Positions 1 through 9,200 of a DNA stretch of 64,000 nt are shown in pieces (within the stretch, counting starts at the first letter, position 1; each line of letters opens with the position of its first letter). A program made the position numbers and the translations under genes. The DNA is from Sulfurimicrobium sp964384915 (GTDB lineage Bacteria; Pseudomonadota; Gammaproteobacteria; Burkholderiales; Sulfuricellaceae): NCBI GenBank assembly GCA_964384915.1, contig CAYLMA010000015.1, positions 1 through 64,000 of the forward strand. The letters run 5' to 3'. The notes beneath the pieces are model-generated. The model had not been told where the DNA came from. It saw only the letters and a program-made list of their open reading frames with translations, and searched no databases.

Positions 1-1408
1 GCGACAGGTCGGCGTTGCCGGCGGCGATTTCCTTGGAGGCGGTGTTGATGGCATCCACCGATTCCTTGATGCCGACTACCAGTTCCTTGAGGTTTTCAAC
101 GGTGGTGTTGATTCCGGCTTTGACCTCGCCAAAAGTGCCGGGGTAATCCTTGCTGATGGTCTGGGTCAGGTCGCCCTTGGATAGCGCATTAGCAACGCGC
201 AATACATCGTTGAACCCTACATCGCAGGTTTCAATCAGCTTGTTGAAGTCATCAAGCATTTCCTTGAACATGAATCCATATTTTGCAGCATCGCTACGTT
301 TGCTGAAATCGCCCTTGGCGCCTGCTTCTGCAAGCATCTTGATGTCACTGCTGATGGAAAGCAGCGCATCCTTTACATTATCCATAGCATGGGTGATTTT
401 TGCTTTTTCACCCGGCAAGCGATCCATGTCCTTGCTGAAATCGCCCTTGGCATACTGGGTAATGACTTGAACCACCTGCATTTTTACGGCGATATGGGAA
501 TTGACCAACTCGTTGATGTCCTTTGCCATTTTTCCGTACGTGCCGGGGAAGCGGGTTGAGTCGATGTTGTAGCTGATGATTCCCTCGGCATGTTTCCTGG
601 AAATCATGTCTTGCGCTTCGACAAATTGGTTCAGTGCTTCCTGCATGGATTTCATGGATTTTAGCAGTTGTCCAATCTCGTCATTGCTCATGGTATCGAT
701 GGTGGCGCTGAGGTCTCCGGCAGCGATTTTCCCAGCCAGATCCTGGGCAATCCTCAACTGTGACATGATGGCGCGCATCAGCAGGAAACCGGACCACAGC
801 GCAAGCAGAATACCGAGGACGATGACGGTGATCGCGGTGGTGCGAGACGCTTCATAGAGTTTCGTGGATTTGTCGTATTCAGACTTGGCGACGTCGAGTT
901 GGAGCTTGATCAGCGCATCGATTCCTTCCCTGATTGGTACGTATAAAGGGCGGATTTTACTTGCGACGATTTGCTCGGCTTCCTTGACGTTATTGGCGCG
1001 TAGCGCGGCGATTGAAGGTTTGAGTCCTTCCACCACGAAACGTTTTCTATCCTCGGCAAACTTGTCCGCCAGGATCTTTTCATCCGGCGTCAGGTAGGTG
1101 GCCATGTAGGCTTCCCAGGTCTTGTTGATAAGCTCGATGTTGCTCTCGATCTCGGCAGTGAATTTCTGGATGTTTTCCGGGGTCGGTGCCATGATTGCAT
1201 TGGCGTTGGCCAGCCGGTTGCGCAGCAGGGCCCTGGCAATAGTGTCCAGTTGGCCCAGTGGAACGGTCCTGTCCTCATACACGGTTTTCAGGCCGGAATT
1301 GCTGGCGGACATGCCATACAGGCCATAGGACCCGATGCCGATGAGTAGCAGGGACAGAAAGCCGATGGTGAAAATGAGCCGGGATTTGATGGTGAGATTG
1401 CTGAACAT
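1..1408 (-). CDS. Methyl-accepting chemotaxis protein (3' end outside window)
   Basis: Chemoreceptor that would relay a ligand signal to CheA/CheW at the inner membrane. Reading leftwards from the ATG at 1408 (start MFSNLTIKSRL) there is a first membrane helix, a periplasmic four-helix-bundle type region (about residues 35-185), a second membrane helix (about 190-212) and a HAMP region. After that come several HAMP-like repeats carrying KGDFS/KGDLT motifs. The gene runs off the left edge before the conserved signalling hairpin, so that domain is not visible here. It is the last gene of the minus-strand run mcp-cheY-cheA-cheW-mcp, 48 bp after cheW. Specificity cannot be told from the sequence. 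The start is chosen because the residues that follow form a standard receptor N-terminus. Confidence 0.9.
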   Translation of the reverse strand, partial: MFSNLTIKSRLIFTIGFLSLLLIGIGSYGLYGMSASNSGLKTVYEDRTVPLGQLDTIARALLRNRLANANAIMAPTPENIQKFTAEIESNIELINKTWEAYMATYLTPDEKILADKFAEDRKRFVVEGLKPSIAALRANNVKEAEQIVASKIRPLYVPIREGIDALIKLQLDVAKSEYDKSTKLYEASRTTAITVIVLGILLALWSGFLLMRAIMSQLRIAQDLAGKIAAGDLSATIDTMSNDEIGQLLKSMKSMQEALNQFVEAQDMISRKHAEGIISYNIDSTRFPGTYGKMAKDINELVNSHIAVKMQVVQVITQYAKGDFSKDMDRLPGEKAKITHAMDNVKDALLSISSDIKMLAEAGAKGDFSKRSDAAKYGFMFKEMLDDFNKLIETCDVGFNDVLRVANALSKGDLTQTISKDYPGTFGEVKAGINTTVENLKELVVGIKESVDAINTASKEIAAGNADLS

Positions 1409-1456
1409 GTTTTTCCCCAAGGATTCTATTATTTGGATTCGTGCTGTTGCCGGCGC

Positions 1457-1936
1457 TTAGGCCAAGGCGGCTTCCACCAACTGCATATCCTGGCTGGTCA
1501 TGAGTTTCTCGATATCCACCAGGATCAGCATGCGTTCATCCACGGTGCCGAGGCCCATGACGTACTGGGTATCGATAGCGGCGCCAAATTCCGGCGCTGG
1601 CCTGATCTGCTCGGGAGTCAGGGTGATGACGTCGGACACGCCGTCCACCACCATGCCAACTACACGGTCGGCTACATTGAGGATGATTACCACCGTGAAT
1701 TGGTCGTATTCTGCCTTGCCAAGACGGAATTTGATGCGCATATCCACGATAGGAACGATGATGCCGCGCAGGTTGATGACGCCCTTGATGAAGTCGGGCG
1801 TGTTTGCAATCGCGGTGACGGCGTCGTAACCACGGATTTCCTGAACCTTGAGGATGTCGATGCCATATTCCTCGCCGCCCAGGGTAAATGTCAGTAATTC
1901 CTGGCTGCTGCCGCTGCTTGTTTGTACTTCCTGCAT
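1457..1936 (-). CDS. cheW: Chemotaxis coupling protein CheW
   Basis: Adaptor that links chemoreceptors to the CheA kinase in the cytoplasmic face of the receptor array. The 159 residues are essentially one CheW domain: LLTFTLGGEEYGIDI at the start, a central INLRGIIVPIVDMR and VVDGVSDV further on, all typical of the family. Length is normal. It lies 27 bp downstream of cheA on the same strand, so the two are almost certainly cotranscribed. A functional assignment to flagellar chemotaxis rather than another CheA pathway cannot be made, since no flagellar or pilus gene and no cheR or cheB is in view. Confidence 0.95.
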   Translation of the reverse strand: MQEVQTSSGSSQELLTFTLGGEEYGIDILKVQEIRGYDAVTAIANTPDFIKGVINLRGIIVPIVDMRIKFRLGKAEYDQFTVVIILNVADRVVGMVVDGVSDVITLTPEQIRPAPEFGAAIDTQYVMGLGTVDERMLILVDIEKLMTSQDMQLVEAALA

Positions 1937-1963
1937 GATGCCTCCTGAGTGAGAGGGAGTAGG

Positions 1964-4120
1964 TTAGCTTTGCGCGATATGGACCAGTGCGCCAATATCG
2001 AGAATCAGCGCGACTTTTCCGTCGCCCATGATGGTGGCGCCGGAAACGCCCGGCACCCTGCGGTAATTCGATTCCATGCTCTTGATCACGACCTGGTGCT
2101 GTCCCAGCAACTCGTCCACGAACAGGGCGATTTTCTTGCCCTCTGCCTCGAGCAGGACCAGGATGCCGTTTTCAGGCTCACGGATTTTGGGCGTCACGTT
2201 GAAGACTTCGTGCAGCGCAATCAGGGGAAGGTATTCGCCGCGCACGTGGACGACGCGTCCCTCTCCCGCAACGGTCTTGATGTCGCCTGGCGCGGGTTGC
2301 AGCGATTCCACGATGAATGCCAGCGGCAGAATATAAACTTCCTGCCCCACGCCAATGGACATGCCGTCGAGGATGGCCAGGGTAAGGGGCAGGCGGATGG
2401 TCATGCGCGTGCCCGCGCCGAGCGAGGAGCTGATTTCGATGCGTCCGCCCATTTCGTGGATATTGCGCTTCACCACATCCATGCCGACGCCTCGGCCGGA
2501 AACATCGGTCACCACATCGGCGGTGGAAAAGCCGGGCGCGAAAATGAGTTGCCACACATCCTGGTCGGCAATGTTCTCAGCGACGGGGATGCCCTTTTCC
2601 GCCGCCTTGGCGAGAATCTTTTCGCGGTTCAGGCCCGCGCCGTCGTCACCGACCTCGATCACGATATTGCCGCCCTGATGTGCAGCGCTCAGGGTAATCG
2701 TGCCCTTCGCGTCCTTGCCTCTGGCAATGCGCTGCTCCGGCCCCTCGATGCCGTGATCCAGGCTGTTGCGCACCAGATGGGTGAGGGGGTCGGCAAGTTT
2801 TTCGATCAGGCCCTTGTCCAGCTCGGTGCCTTCGCCCACGGTTTTGAGTTCCACCTGCTTGTTGAGCTTGCCGGCGAGCTCGCGCACCACGCGCGGGAAG
2901 CGGCTGAACACGAAGCTGATCGGCATCATGCGGATCGACATCACGGATTCCTGCAGATCGCGGGTATTGCGCTCCAGTTGGGCCATGCCGTTGAGCAGTT
3001 TTTCGTAGATGACCGGGTCAACTTCGCTGGCTGTCTGGGCCAACATGGCCTGGGTGATCACCAGTTCGCCTACCAGATTGATGAGCTGATCGACTTTCTC
3101 GATGCTGACGCGGATGGAGGAGTCGCCGCCGGATGCGGGCGTGGCCTTGGCGGGCCCGCTGGGCGCGGACTTTGCGGGAGTGGCTGCGGGCTTGGCTGCG
3201 CCTGTCTCGGGGGCGCCGCTTCCTGCCGGGCCAGGCGTCTTGATTTCCTCAAAAAAGCCGTAACCCTGCTGATTCTCCACTTGGCTCCTGATTTCCTCAA
3301 CAGGAGCAAAAAAACCGTAGCCTTCGTCTTCTTCCTTGTCGGGGGGCGTGACATCCGCGAAAAAGCCATAACCTGCATCCGAGTCGTCTGTGGCGGCGGG
3401 TGCGGCCGGTTCGTCGTCGAAAAAACCGTAGCTGTCGTCATCGCTGGTCAGTGCATCTGCCCGGTTGACGGTGAACTGTTCCGGCGCGGCGATAAAGGAA
3501 AAGATTTCGTTGATATCGTTTTCTCCCGCCGTGGTGGACAAACGCATGCATTTGACTGGCGCTTCGCCATCCGCCATCTCCAGCCGGCCCAGATTGCCCA
3601 GTTCGGTGTACAGGGCATCCAGACGCTCCGGCCGGGCGGCAGTCTCTGCATCCGGGGTGTAGGTAATGGTATAGATATGCTCGGCATTTTGCGCAGCGGC
3701 GGGTTCGGGAATTTTTTCAACAACGGCGGTTTCTCCTCCTGCGAGACGCTTCAGGCGGGCGCAGACTTCTTCCACCAGTTCATGGTCGACATCGCCGCCA
3801 TTCTGATGCGCTTCGAGCTGCAATTTGAGGATGTCGCCTGCCTGGAGAAAGGCATCGACCATTTCGTCGCGCAGGACAAGCTCTTCCTTGCGCAGGCGGT
3901 CGAGCAGGTTTTCCAGCACATGAGTGACCTCGGTCATGTCGGTGAAGCCGAAGGTGCCGCTGCCGCCCTTGATTGAATGCGCGGCACGGAAAATGGCATT
4001 GAGATCGTCGAGATTAGGCTCGTTGATGTCCAGCCCGACGAGCAGGTTTTCCATTGATGCCAGGTGTTCCGCGGTTTCATCGAAAAACACCTGGTAAAAC
4101 TGGCTCATGTCGATAGTCAT
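1964..4120 (-). CDS. cheA: Chemotaxis histidine kinase CheA
   Basis: Histidine autokinase that passes phosphate to CheY. Order along 718 residues: N-terminal HPt domain with the phospho-acceptor His48 in FRAAHSIKGG; a less conserved second domain (about 148-220); a linker (about 225-345); the dimerisation helices beginning at IRVSIEKVDQLINLVGELV; an HATPase domain with NSLDHGIE (N box) and GRGVGMDVV; and a C-terminal CheW-like domain. No receiver domain is fused. The linker is unusual: it holds four copies of a YGFF motif (residues 231, 251, 268 and 287) set in acidic sequence, followed by a Pro/Ala/Lys-rich stretch. It sits between cheY and cheW in the same operon. Confidence 0.96.
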   Translation of the reverse strand: MTIDMSQFYQVFFDETAEHLASMENLLVGLDINEPNLDDLNAIFRAAHSIKGGSGTFGFTDMTEVTHVLENLLDRLRKEELVLRDEMVDAFLQAGDILKLQLEAHQNGGDVDHELVEEVCARLKRLAGGETAVVEKIPEPAAAQNAEHIYTITYTPDAETAARPERLDALYTELGNLGRLEMADGEAPVKCMRLSTTAGENDINEIFSFIAAPEQFTVNRADALTSDDDSYGFFDDEPAAPAATDDSDAGYGFFADVTPPDKEEDEGYGFFAPVEEIRSQVENQQGYGFFEEIKTPGPAGSGAPETGAAKPAATPAKSAPSGPAKATPASGGDSSIRVSIEKVDQLINLVGELVITQAMLAQTASEVDPVIYEKLLNGMAQLERNTRDLQESVMSIRMMPISFVFSRFPRVVRELAGKLNKQVELKTVGEGTELDKGLIEKLADPLTHLVRNSLDHGIEGPEQRIARGKDAKGTITLSAAHQGGNIVIEVGDDGAGLNREKILAKAAEKGIPVAENIADQDVWQLIFAPGFSTADVVTDVSGRGVGMDVVKRNIHEMGGRIEISSSLGAGTRMTIRLPLTLAILDGMSIGVGQEVYILPLAFIVESLQPAPGDIKTVAGEGRVVHVRGEYLPLIALHEVFNVTPKIREPENGILVLLEAEGKKIALFVDELLGQHQVVIKSMESNYRRVPGVSGATIMGDGKVALILDIGALVHIAQS

Positions 4121-4243
4121 GGTTGGGATCCGTTAGTGGATGGAGGTGAGGCCTGAAGAAGTGAAGCCATCCGGCTGCCGCCTTCGTTGTGAAGAGTGAT
4201 TTGCTCTGGGCATAATTCACATTTCACATTTCACGCTTCACAT

Positions 4244-4609
4244 TTAACCAATGACTTTCTTGACCACTTCCACCAGCTTGGCCGGGTCGAAGGGCTTGAC
4301 CAGCCAGCCCGTGGCGCCGGCGGCCTTGCCTTGCGCTTTCATGGTTTCGCCAGATTCTGTGGTGAGCATCAGAATGGGAGTGGCCTTGTAGCTTGGCGTG
4401 GCGCGGAGGTTCTTGATCAGCGTCAGGCCGTCCATGTTGGGCATGTTCTGGTCAGTGAGAACCAGGTTGAAGGCTTTTGATTTTGCCTTGTTGAGGCCAT
4501 CCTGGCCATCTACCGCCTCGGTCACTTCGTAGCCGGCGCTTTTCAGGGTAAAAGAAACCATTTGCCTGATGGAGGCGGAATCGTCCACCGCGAGAATTGT
4601 TTTGGCCAT
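4244..4609 (-). CDS. cheY: Chemotaxis response regulator CheY
   Basis: Single-domain receiver of 121 residues, phosphorylated by CheA; its output target (flagellar motor or pilus machinery) is not shown here. The acidic pocket is seen as VDD at residues 8-10, the phospho-acceptor is Asp53 in LVLTDQNMPNMDG, the switch threonine lies in MLTTE and the conserved lysine in LVKPFD. It is the second gene of the minus-strand chemotaxis operon, 81 bp after the upstream mcp and 123 bp before cheA. The 123-bp gap contains short tandem CACATTTCA-like repeats around 4206-4250 and no further gene. Confidence 0.95.
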   Translation of the reverse strand: MAKTILAVDDSASIRQMVSFTLKSAGYEVTEAVDGQDGLNKAKSKAFNLVLTDQNMPNMDGLTLIKNLRATPSYKATPILMLTTESGETMKAQGKAAGATGWLVKPFDPAKLVEVVKKVIG

Positions 4610-4690
4610 AAAAATGCTCCGTCCTAAAATGAGTCAAGAAATACTCTGGATGATTTTCATAAATTCCGCCATTGCGGATGCAGTGGCGCC

Positions 4691-5950
4691 CTAAAAAAGG
4701 TCGATGTCGCCCGCTGACATGTGTTCCTGCGACACCGGGTTGTGCTTCAATTGCCTGATGGTTTCGGCGGCCTCGTCGATCGCCTGCTGGAAGCGCATCA
4801 GGCGGAGGCTGGAATCGTCAGCAGGATCGTCCACGGAGCCATTTTCGTCCACGGATATCAATGCCACCTTGCCAAGCATAGCTTCGATAGCCTCAACACG
4901 ACCCTGAATATGGCTGAGTAGCTGGGTGGAAAGATCCTGGAACTGGAGCGAGGTCACCGCTACGCGAACGTCCCCCTCAACCTTGTTGGCGATGGCCGAA
5001 AGCTGTTCAACAGTAGAAGACATCTTGAGGTTGATGCCGGAGACGTTTTCCATCATGTTCTGCACGCGAGTCTTGGATTGCAGGGCGAAATTCATGTCCT
5101 TGGAGGCCATGGAGTTGATAGCCTTTTCCGCGTCCTGCACCGAGACGTTGACCGTGGTCATGTGCTTGCCGATCAGGTCGCTGAAGCTGCTGGAGCGAGC
5201 CGAGAGCTTGCGCACTTCGTCGGCCACCACGGCAAACCCCCTGCCTGCCTCACCGGCCCGGGCGGCTTCGATGGCGGCATTGAGGGCAAGCAGGTTGGTC
5301 TGCTGCGAAATGGCTTGTATCTCGCCCAGCGCGCCCATGATCTTGTCCACGTCGGTTTTGATGTCGTCCATCATTTCGACCAGTGACATGCCGATCTTGC
5401 TGGTTTCCACCGTTGTCTGCACGAAGGTGGAAAGGGTTTGCGAGGTTTCCTGAATAAAGTCCTCGAAAGTCGACTGGTTGGATGAGGCGTTGTTGTTGCT
5501 TTGCTCAGTCAGCTCCAGGGCCAGGCGCTGCTGCTCACGGGTGTGCGTGTCCATGCCGGTGAAACTGTCGATCAGCTTGTGGATGGCATCGGAAAGAATA
5601 TCCTGGGTTTGTCTGATTTCCTGCTTGATGCCGGCGATTTGTTCGCCCGTCTGCTCGTTGAGTTGGGTGAACAGGGTGTGCGTTTTGTTGGTGAGCGATT
5701 TGAGGTTGGCATCGGTTTCTTGCCATTTGGTGGTTTCGCGCTTCTGTGCCTTGTCCAGGGTGATTTTGAAAATGAGGGCCCAGCCGAAATACACCATGCC
5801 GATCAGCGCCAAGTGTACGGCGCTGGAAACAATTTTATCGTAATGGTCAAGGTTGCCAAGCATCCATTCGACGGCTACGGCAAACAAAACAAAAGCGATG
5901 CCGACCGCCATTGCATTGCGATAATAATGAGACTTGGGATGCAGGCTCAC
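4691..5950 (-). CDS. Methyl-accepting chemotaxis protein with minimal sensor
   Basis: Receptor-type protein of 419 residues that would act on the CheA/CheW complex. Two membrane helices (about residues 13-31 and 41-63) are separated by only about ten residues, so there is almost no periplasmic sensing domain. The hallmark signalling tip is present (QQTNLLALNAAIEAARAGE followed by GRGFAVVADEVRKL). The C-terminal tail ends with a short acidic stretch, DIDLF. It is the first gene of the operon, so it may be the dedicated input or part of the core array. The signal may be sensed in the membrane or cytoplasm; that is inference. The 340 bp upstream to the divergent sensor kinase gene hold promoters only, with no gene seen. 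Confidence 0.93.
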   Translation of the reverse strand: MSLHPKSHYYRNAMAVGIAFVLFAVAVEWMLGNLDHYDKIVSSAVHLALIGMVYFGWALIFKITLDKAQKRETTKWQETDANLKSLTNKTHTLFTQLNEQTGEQIAGIKQEIRQTQDILSDAIHKLIDSFTGMDTHTREQQRLALELTEQSNNNASSNQSTFEDFIQETSQTLSTFVQTTVETSKIGMSLVEMMDDIKTDVDKIMGALGEIQAISQQTNLLALNAAIEAARAGEAGRGFAVVADEVRKLSARSSSFSDLIGKHMTTVNVSVQDAEKAINSMASKDMNFALQSKTRVQNMMENVSGINLKMSSTVEQLSAIANKVEGDVRVAVTSLQFQDLSTQLLSHIQGRVEAIEAMLGKVALISVDENGSVDDPADDSSLRLMRFQQAIDEAAETIRQLKHNPVSQEHMSAGDIDLF

Positions 5951-6290
5951 GTTGTTTTGGTCTCCCTGGAGGTCGGCTTTGCAGTTTACACTTGCCTGGT
6001 TTTATTTTGCCCGGGGTTAATTCAGGATACGCGTGTCTTCTGAATCCCCTGTCTGGCTGCCGTTTTCAGAGAATATCAGATTTATCACCGCCGTGAAAAC
6101 AATGTAGCATACTTAAATAAATGCCGTTCACAGGGGTGATTTAACTGCATCCAATGAGCATATAAAATATATGATCTGTCAGTCAGCTTATTGTCTAGGT
6201 ACGATAATGAGATCTTTAGTGGTTTTGATTTAAGGCCATATTCCCGCGGAGGAGCATTCACTTGATCGTTGTTTTATCTTTTACAGTACG

Positions 6291-9200
6291 ATGCCACTGA
6301 GTTTCCATCTTGTTCCGCGCTCTGCTTTAGCGCTGCTGTTCCTGATTGCCGTCGCTTTCGCAGGCAACTATTTCCGTTTACATCTGTTTGTCGGCGCCGG
6401 TTTTTTGTTCGGCAGCGTTGCTACGCTGCTGGTGTTGCGCCTGTTCGGAATCGGCTGGGGCGTAATGACGGGCGTGGCTGGAGCGGCCTTTGCTCTGCTC
6501 GACACCTCCAATTATGCTGCCGTCGCCACCCTGATGGTGCTGGAACCCTTGGTCGTCGGCCTGGCGCTACGCCAACGCCGCTGCCATAACATCGCCCTGG
6601 TGGATGGCGCATTCTGGCTGCTGCTGGGGATGCCGATGATGTGGGGAATTGTAGTGTGGGTGATGCGCGGCGACCTCTCCTCGGCCTGGTATTTTGCCAT
6701 GATCCTAGGCTTCAACGGTATTTTCAATGCCTTGATAGCCGCCTTGCTGCTGGATTATCTGCCGCTGCACCGCTGGGCCGGCGTGCCTCTGGATGCGCAA
6801 CGTGTGGCGCTGCGGCATCTCACGTTCAACCTGCTGGCTACCTTTCTGGTGTTATCGGCTTTTTTCGTCATCGTGCTTAACGGCAGGGATGAAGTCACTC
6901 GAATGGAGTCCAATATTCAGTGGCAACTGGACGATTATGCACATGAAATCCAGTCGCACCTGGCTTCCTGGAGCGATCAGCGCCAGCAACTGGTGAGCAG
7001 GCTGGGGGCGATGGTTGAAAAAACGGACTCGATCCCAATAGCATATCATCAACAATCGGCGGACCTGATCAAGATGATGGCGGGCGACCTCGAGGCGGTG
7101 CATCTGGGCCGCGGGAATGGCGTTGCCGTCGCTTCTTCCTATTATGGTGATGGCGCCCTAAACGGGAAGAATCTGGACCTGTCCGATCGCCCGTGGTTTC
7201 AGGAATTGAAGCGCACGCAACGTCCGGTGGTTTCCGACGTGTTCATCGGCAAGGTGAGCCATGCGCCGACATTGAGTTTTAGCGTTCCTCTGCAGGAGGT
7301 GAACCCCTCGGGTGAGACGCTGATGGTCGGCTATGTGGCGGTGCAGATGCGCCTGTCGGAAGTAAAAAAACTGCTGCAAATGCATGCACGGGAGAGTGGC
7401 ATAAATATTACTTTGCTTGACCGTCAACAGTCGGTGATAGCCAGTACTCGCGGCGATCTTGCAGAGATGGCGCGCATGCCGCCAGGGCATGCCTCAGCTC
7501 CGAGGTGGGATGCCGGCGTTGGCATGCAAACGAGCGGGCTGAGCTTGCAGCGGATATACGAGGCGCACTACGTGAGGGAGATGCACGTAGGGCCCGGCAA
7601 TGCATGGACATTGTTCCTGGAAATCCCGGCGCGGCCCTATTTTTCCGCTTTGCAGCATAGGCTGGTTAACAACCTGGCGCTGATGTGGGCGGGCATCATC
7701 ATTGCCTTTCTGGTGGCCTCCGTGGTCAGCCGCCGCCTGGTCCAGCCGCTGGAGCGCCTGGTCGAGGCTACCACCCATATCAAGGCCAGGCTGTTGAGTG
7801 ATGAGGAGGTTCGGCTCGAACACAGCCAGGTGAGCGAAATCGATGCGTTGGTGGACAATTTCAACGAAATGACGCTGGAACTGAACCGTAGCTACACCGA
7901 CCTGGGCCGCAGCAATGAAACACTGGAACAGATTGTTGCCGCGCGTACGGAAGAGCTGACCAATGTCAATCAGCAACTCAAGCAGCACCTGGCCGAACGC
8001 GAACTGTTCGAAGTCGCCCTGGCGCGGCATGCCCAGGATCTCGAGCAGACTACCGCCGAACTGGTGAACCAGAAATTCGCTCTCGACCAGCATTCCATCG
8101 TCGGGATTGCCGACCCAAAGGGCAGGATCACTTACGCCAACGACAAATTCTGCGAAATAAGCCAATACAGCAGGGAAGAATTGCTTGGGCAAGACCATCG
8201 CATCCTGAGTTCCGGCTACCATGATCCGTCATTTTTCCGCGACATGTGGGCCACGATTGCCGCCGGCAAGGTGTGGCGAGGAGAGGTCTGCAATCGCGCC
8301 AAGAGTGGCACACTCTACTGGGTGGATACGACCAACGTGCCGTTCATGGATGCTTCCGGCAAGCCTTACCAGTATGTTTCCATCCGCACCGACATTACCG
8401 GGCTCAAGAAGGCTGAACAGTCACTGCTGAAAATGAACCGTTTGCTGATGGCGCTGAGTGCCTGCGAGGAATTGCTCGTGCGGGCGGACAATATTCTGGA
8501 ATTGCTGAACGAAATTTGCCACATCATCGTGCATGTCGGTGGCTATAGATTGGGGTGGATCGGCTACCGGAATGACGATGCCGACAAGTCCGTCGAGCCG
8601 GTGGCAATGGACGGATTCGACGACGGTTATCTGCAAACGGCCTATATGACCTGGGAGGACAGCGAGCGTGGGCGCGACCCCGTCGGCACGGCAATTCGCA
8701 CCGGCCGCCCGTGCGTGCTCGGGGATGTGAACGACCCAGATTTCCTGCCTTGGCGTGAAGAGGCGCTGAAGCGGGGCTACCGTAGCGTGGCTGCCCTGCC
8801 ATTGGTGATCAAGGGCGAAACGATCGGAAGCCTGAATGTCTCTTCGGCAGAACCCGACGATTTTCACGAAGAGGAGTTGACCCTGCTGCAGGAACTGGCC
8901 GGTAATCTTGCTTACGGTATTACCGCCTTGCGCATGAGCGAGGAGAAACGCCGTGCAGCCGAACTGCTGATGCAGTCGGAAGATCGGCTGCACAAAGCTT
9001 TCAATGTCAGCCCGGATGCCATTTCCATTACCAGCCTGGTAGATGGCCACTTTGTCGAGGTGAACGACCGTTTTATGCAATTTTCCGGTTTCAGTCGAAA
9101 TGAGTTGTTGGGCAAGACAACCGTTGATTTGGGCTTGTGCGTGGACCCGGCCAGGCGTGATGCAATGATTGCCCTGTTAAACGGACAGGGGATGTTGCAT

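Noticed and set aside
1949..3976. 675-codon plus-strand frame
   Set aside because: Exact antisense shadow of cheA, which has all catalytic motifs on the other strand.
6262..6300. TTG start at 6262 for the hybrid kinase, preceded by GGAGGAG
   Set aside because: It is out of frame with the kinase and hits a stop after 12 codons.
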